Source: Ochrobactrum vermis
GTDB lineage: Bacteria > Pseudomonadota > Alphaproteobacteria > Rhizobiales > Rhizobiaceae
NCBI RefSeq assembly: GCF_002975205.1
Contig: NZ_PCOC01000002.1
Location: 1,503,001 to 1,567,000 of the forward strand
Direction: 5' to 3'
Length of the DNA: 64,000 bases
The notes beneath the pieces were generated by a model. It was not told where the DNA came from. It ran no database searches and saw nothing but the letters and a program-made list of their open reading frames with translations. Below are positions 61,109 through 64,000 of the stretch, one piece after another. The stretch's first letter is position 1, and the number at the start of each line of letters is the position of its first letter. Made by a program: the position numbers and the translations under genes.

Positions 61109-62593
61109 CTATTCTGCGGGGGTCGGGGCCGACGGGTGCACACGCCGCATCCATAGTTTTCCGGAAATCCAGCCCAGCATCGGTGTGAGCTCGGCGGCGA
61201 AGGGGTGTCGCACTAGAAACACCGCGCCTAGCCAACTGAACGCTGCGATGAGCCCCATCGAAACGCCGGTGGTCCAATGAATTTCCAGTGAGAAACCGTT
61301 CACCGCCACCATCGCCAGCGGTATGGCCAGTGTGAACAGGGTAACCAGTCCGCTCTTCAACAACGCCCGTCCAAGCACAGCGTAGGAAAAGGCCACATGC
61401 CTGCGCACGAATACGATGGCTATAACCATCTGTATCGGCAGGCTGATGAACTGACCAAGTGCAACGGCCAGCAGGCCGTAAAATGCAGCGGTGCTTATAA
61501 CGGTGAGCGCAACCAGTCGCGAGAGCAGATTGGACAGGAAAGCCTCTCGGTTCGCACCCAATGCCATCAGCAAAGGATAGGTCAAGATCACCGGAAACCA
61601 GAAAAGGCAGGCGAGGCTCAGTATCGCTACGATCGGCGCCGCTTCGGACCAGCCGGGGCCAAGAACGATATGTACGGCCGGATATGCAAGCAGCGCGAGC
61701 AATGCCTGCGCTGGCCAGTAAGCGACGGTAATATAGGACAAAGCGCGGATATAGGACTGGCTGATGTCTGCTCCAGAGCGGACCTGCGCCGAAAGCATCG
61801 GGAATGCGACGGTAAAAACAGCCGAGAGGATGACGCGATCCGGCAAACCGCTCAGCGTATCGGCCCGGTTGTAGATTCCGACTGCCGATATGGGCATGAA
61901 GCGCCCGAGCAGAAGCTGCGGAAGCGTCATGCAGATCTTGTTCAGCCCGGCATTTCCTCCAAGATAAATCCCGAACCTCCAGGCCGTATCGAAACTGGCC
62001 AGTGATGGGCGCAACAGACTTCTCAAAGGATGGATCGCGACAGCGAGTCCCGTCGTCATCAGCGCGCTTGCCAGCAGCCCGAAGGCAAAACACATATGTC
62101 CGAACCCGCAGAAGGCCATGGCAATGGTCGTCAGTGCGCCCAAACCGGATCCGGCAGTGCGGATGCGCGCCAATGTTCCAAAGGCCATTTCGCGTCTCAG
62201 CAAGGCGACAACCGGCAAGGAGAGGCTTTCGACCAATGCGGCAACAATCGTGATGCTGAGAAACAGCTTCAGTTTCGGATCGTTATAAGACTCGGCGAAG
62301 TACCCAAGTGTACAATAGAGGACCAGCGACAGCAGAACCGTCACGCCCATCAGGAACGTAAGCGACGTCTGGACGTCCTGATCGCGTACCTTGTCGATCT
62401 TTATCAGGAACTCGGGACTGGCAAATTCGCGCAGCGAAAACACTATTGCCGTAAGGCTCAAGCCGATTACGCCCATTCCGGTTTCGGCCGGCCCCAGAAT
62501 ACGAGACACCGCAGCGACAGTCACAAAGTTGAAGAGCAGTCCTGCATACTGCTCAAGCGCCGCCATGAGAAACCCTCTGCGACTGCCATTCAT
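61109..62593 (-). CDS. Wzx-type oligosaccharide flippase
   Basis: A 494-residue polytopic protein with about 13-14 helices of the polysaccharide transport (MOP) superfamily. The opening FLMAALEQYAGLLFNFVTVA and SRILGPAETGMGVIGLSLTA are typical, as is the midpoint KICMTLPQLLLGRFMPISAVGIYN. The start ATG at 62593 has GGAG six bases upstream; a TTG 12 bases out is in frame but would overlap the ribosome site. It moves the undecaprenyl-linked repeat unit to the periplasmic face. No Wzy polymerase or Wzz regulator was recognised in the window. Confidence 0.9.
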   Translation of the reverse strand: MNGSRRGFLMAALEQYAGLLFNFVTVAAVSRILGPAETGMGVIGLSLTAIVFSLREFASPEFLIKIDKVRDQDVQTSLTFLMGVTVLLSLVLYCTLGYFAESYNDPKLKLFLSITIVAALVESLSLPVVALLRREMAFGTLARIRTAGSGLGALTTIAMAFCGFGHMCFAFGLLASALMTTGLAVAIHPLRSLLRPSLASFDTAWRFGIYLGGNAGLNKICMTLPQLLLGRFMPISAVGIYNRADTLSGLPDRVILSAVFTVAFPMLSAQVRSGADISQSYIRALSYITVAYWPAQALLALLAYPAVHIVLGPGWSEAAPIVAILSLACLFWFPVILTYPLLMALGANREAFLSNLLSRLVALTVISTAAFYGLLAVALGQFISLPIQMVIAIVFVRRHVAFSYAVLGRALLKSGLVTLFTLAIPLAMVAVNGFSLEIHWTTGVSMGLIAAFSWLGAVFLVRHPFAAELTPMLGWISGKLWMRRVHPSAPTPAE

Positions 62594-62869
62594 GATCCGC
62601 TCCAACGAGTAATCTCAGGCATGGTCGGCGTTTTCCGCATTACCATTTCGTCCCCCAAACACAGCAGCACGGGCAAAAGCGTCCGCAGGCGCAATTTTCC
62701 AGACCACGCCCAGAATAGTCCTTTGTCACCGGCACGAAATGTCGCCCTTGGTGTTAGCACCTGACCTGAAAGGAGTATGGGGCACGCTCTAAAGCCAAGT
62801 CGTGGACAGCAGCGTCAGTGCGTAAAAATTTCCAGAGTTTGATCTTTGTGAACGCGCCTCGGAGGAGAC
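62594..62869. other. 276-base divergent gap upstream of the WecA-like gene
   Basis: No gene was found. It must hold the promoters of the flippase-GT2 operon and of the WecA-like gene. The stretch CACGCTCTAAAG near 62771 recalls an end of the intergenic repeat, but too little of it matches to call a copy. Confidence 0.4.
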
Positions 62870-64000
62870 ATGACGAGTCTTTCCTGGATAACGCTTCTGG
62901 CCTTCGCCCTTTCCGTTGCTTTCTGCCTCGGTTTTCGCGGGCTGGCACGCGAATGGTATCTCATCGACATCCCGGATGCCCGAAAGAGACATGATGGAAA
63001 CGTCCCGCTTTGCGGTGGTATTGCCATTTTTCTCTCGTTTTCCGTAGCTGCGTTTCTAACGCTCGGCGTTTCAGGCCATGCAAATGCCATGGCCTTGCTG
63101 CCGGGGCTCGTGCTGATCCTTGTCACGGGCGTTCTCGACGACCGTTTCAATCTGCCCGTCGCACCGCGTCTCGCGATTCAGTTGCTTGCAGCCTTCCTGA
63201 TGATAGGCATCGCCGGTATCCGTCAAACCTATCTCGGGCTTGCGTCCGAAGGCATCGAGCCATCGGGGATGACCACCCCCGAAATGTTGATGCAAGTCCT
63301 GACCGGGCCGCTTTTCCTGATCATCGCGCTTGCTTTCATTGTCGGCCTTGTCAACGCGGTCAATATGAGTGACGGCGTTGACGGACTGGCGGGCTCGGCA
63401 AGTGCTGCCGCCTTCTTCTGGCTGGCCGTCATCGGTTTTGGTGTCGGCGAGCATCGCATCGGGTTGCAGGCGCTCGCCCTTGCAGCCGCATGTCTCGGCT
63501 TTCTCGTCTTCAACATGCGGCATCGATGGCGTGCAAAGGCAAGCCTCTTCCTTGGTGACGGCGGCAGCACACTTCTCGGCGCGGCCCTTGCAGGTTTTAT
63601 CCTCATTCTTGCGAGCGGAACCGCCGCTGTCGCCTTCCCCATCCTGATCTGGATCGTCATCGTTCCCGTCATCGATACGTTAAGCTTGATCGTGCGCCGC
63701 ATGTCGGCGCGCAGAAGCCCGTTTTCACCGGACAGACAGCACCTGCATCATCTGCTGATGGATGCAGGACTTTCCTGCGGGCAAACTGCCGTAGCAATTA
63801 TGGCACTCAACCTCACGGCAGGAGCCATCGCCTATATCGCCATCCGGTTCGACGTACCGGTCTGGACGATGCTTCTGGCGCTGGCGATCCCGGCCGTAGC
63901 GCACACGCTTTTCGTGCTGCGAATGACCAGAGGCATGCGTCAGGCTGTTGCCGCTTCGATGGCCGAGGGCAATTCAAACACCAAACCGAACATCACTTAT
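62870..64000 (+). CDS. WecA/MraY-family undecaprenyl-phosphate sugar-1-phosphate transferase (runs off the end)
   Basis: The frame is open from the ATG at 62870 to the last base, 377 codons, with no stop seen; the C-terminus is outside the window. The ribosome site GGAGGAG lies just upstream. It is a polytopic protein with ten or so helices. Catalytic signatures are VLDDRFNLP (about residues 89-97, the DD motif), NAVNMSDGVDGLAG (the NxxNxxDGxDGLA motif), FLGDGGSTLLGAAL and HLHHLLMDAG (the basic-loop HxHH motif). Family members start lipid-linked glycan synthesis by loading GlcNAc-1-P or a related sugar on undecaprenyl phosphate. It is probably the initiating enzyme of the adjacent polysaccharide cluster. 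Confidence 0.9.
   Translation, partial: MTSLSWITLLAFALSVAFCLGFRGLAREWYLIDIPDARKRHDGNVPLCGGIAIFLSFSVAAFLTLGVSGHANAMALLPGLVLILVTGVLDDRFNLPVAPRLAIQLLAAFLMIGIAGIRQTYLGLASEGIEPSGMTTPEMLMQVLTGPLFLIIALAFIVGLVNAVNMSDGVDGLAGSASAAAFFWLAVIGFGVGEHRIGLQALALAAACLGFLVFNMRHRWRAKASLFLGDGGSTLLGAALAGFILILASGTAAVAFPILIWIVIVPVIDTLSLIVRRMSARRSPFSPDRQHLHHLLMDAGLSCGQTAVAIMALNLTAGAIAYIAIRFDVPVWTMLLALAIPAVAHTLFVLRMTRGMRQAVAASMAEGNSNTKPNITY

Noticed and set aside
61098..62093. A 332-codon upstream extension of the GT2 gene
   Set aside because: It overlaps the flippase gene in another frame and has no recognisable domain. The GT2 fold begins right after the ATG at 61097.
48588..64000. Brucella-type N-formylperosamine O-antigen locus
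   Set aside because: No GDP-mannose dehydratase, perosamine synthase, formyltransferase or wzm/wzt exporter is seen. The gene content points to a Wzx-type pathway with a different sugar.
1..64000. CRISPR arrays, tRNA or rRNA genes, prophage or intact insertion sequences
   Set aside because: No regularly spaced repeats, no transposase or phage-type proteins, and no cloverleaf or rRNA-like stretches were noticed while reading the gaps. A dedicated scan was not possible.

Overview
The window reads as chromosome of an alphaproteobacterium of the Hyphomicrobiales (Rhizobiales), most like Ochrobactrum/Brucella. The basis is codon and base use typical of that group (G+C in the mid-to-high 50s by eye), a uronate dehydrogenase very close to the Agrobacterium enzyme as I recall it, a xylFGH / xylR-xylB-xylA arrangement, a 105-bp palindromic intergenic repeat like the Brucella Bru-RS family, and many short ATGA/TGATG overlaps. 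This is recognition from memory; no search was run. I saw no rRNA, tRNA, CRISPR array, prophage or intact insertion sequence.

Layout. (1) 1-7694, plus strand: a surface-polysaccharide locus with a methyltransferase, two paralogous GT4 glycosyltransferases, a membrane-anchored coiled-coil protein, a 749-residue multidomain GT-A-like protein and a pyruvyl-transferase-family protein. (2) 7699-12156: AI-2E-type permease, HPP-CBS membrane protein, TauE/SafE exporter with a divergent LysR regulator, and a small secreted helical protein. (3) 12627-15756: tripartite tricarboxylate transporter tctC-tctB-tctA. (4) 15854-18819: three overlapping genes for small anchored beta-rich proteins facing a polytopic membrane protein; none is recognised. 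(5) 18888-27043: D-xylose regulon, xylFGH on the minus strand and xylR-xylB-xylA on the plus strand. (6) 27109-34182, minus strand: a second sugar ABC transporter with a TIM-barrel isomerase and a Gfo/Idh/MocA dehydrogenase, plus uronate dehydrogenase. (7) 34355-37233: hydroxamate-siderophore importer fhuD-fhuB without its ATPase. (8) 37408-43416: LysR/MFS divergent pair and a GntR-asparagine permease-asparaginase set. (9) 43423-48591: ECF sigma/anti-sigma/secreted protein operon, divergent from a marR-emrB-emrA efflux operon. (10) 48588-64000: a second polysaccharide locus for making a modified deoxy-sugar, transferring it, flipping the lipid-linked product (Wzx) and probably starting synthesis with a WecA-like enzyme that runs off the end.

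How the parts work together. Region 5 is a complete xylose uptake-to-xylulose-5-phosphate route. A 13-bp sequence upstream of xylR is repeated upstream of the region 6 transporter, so XylR, or another regulator that binds the same site, may co-regulate both. Regions 1 and 10 are separate polysaccharide loci, and each carries one pyruvyl-transferase-family gene. The least described parts are the GWxxDP-domain proteins of region 1, the anchored-protein module of region 4, and the nucleotide-sugar set of region 10 with its DUF4910-type metallopeptidase-fold protein and GH140-like secreted hydrolase.
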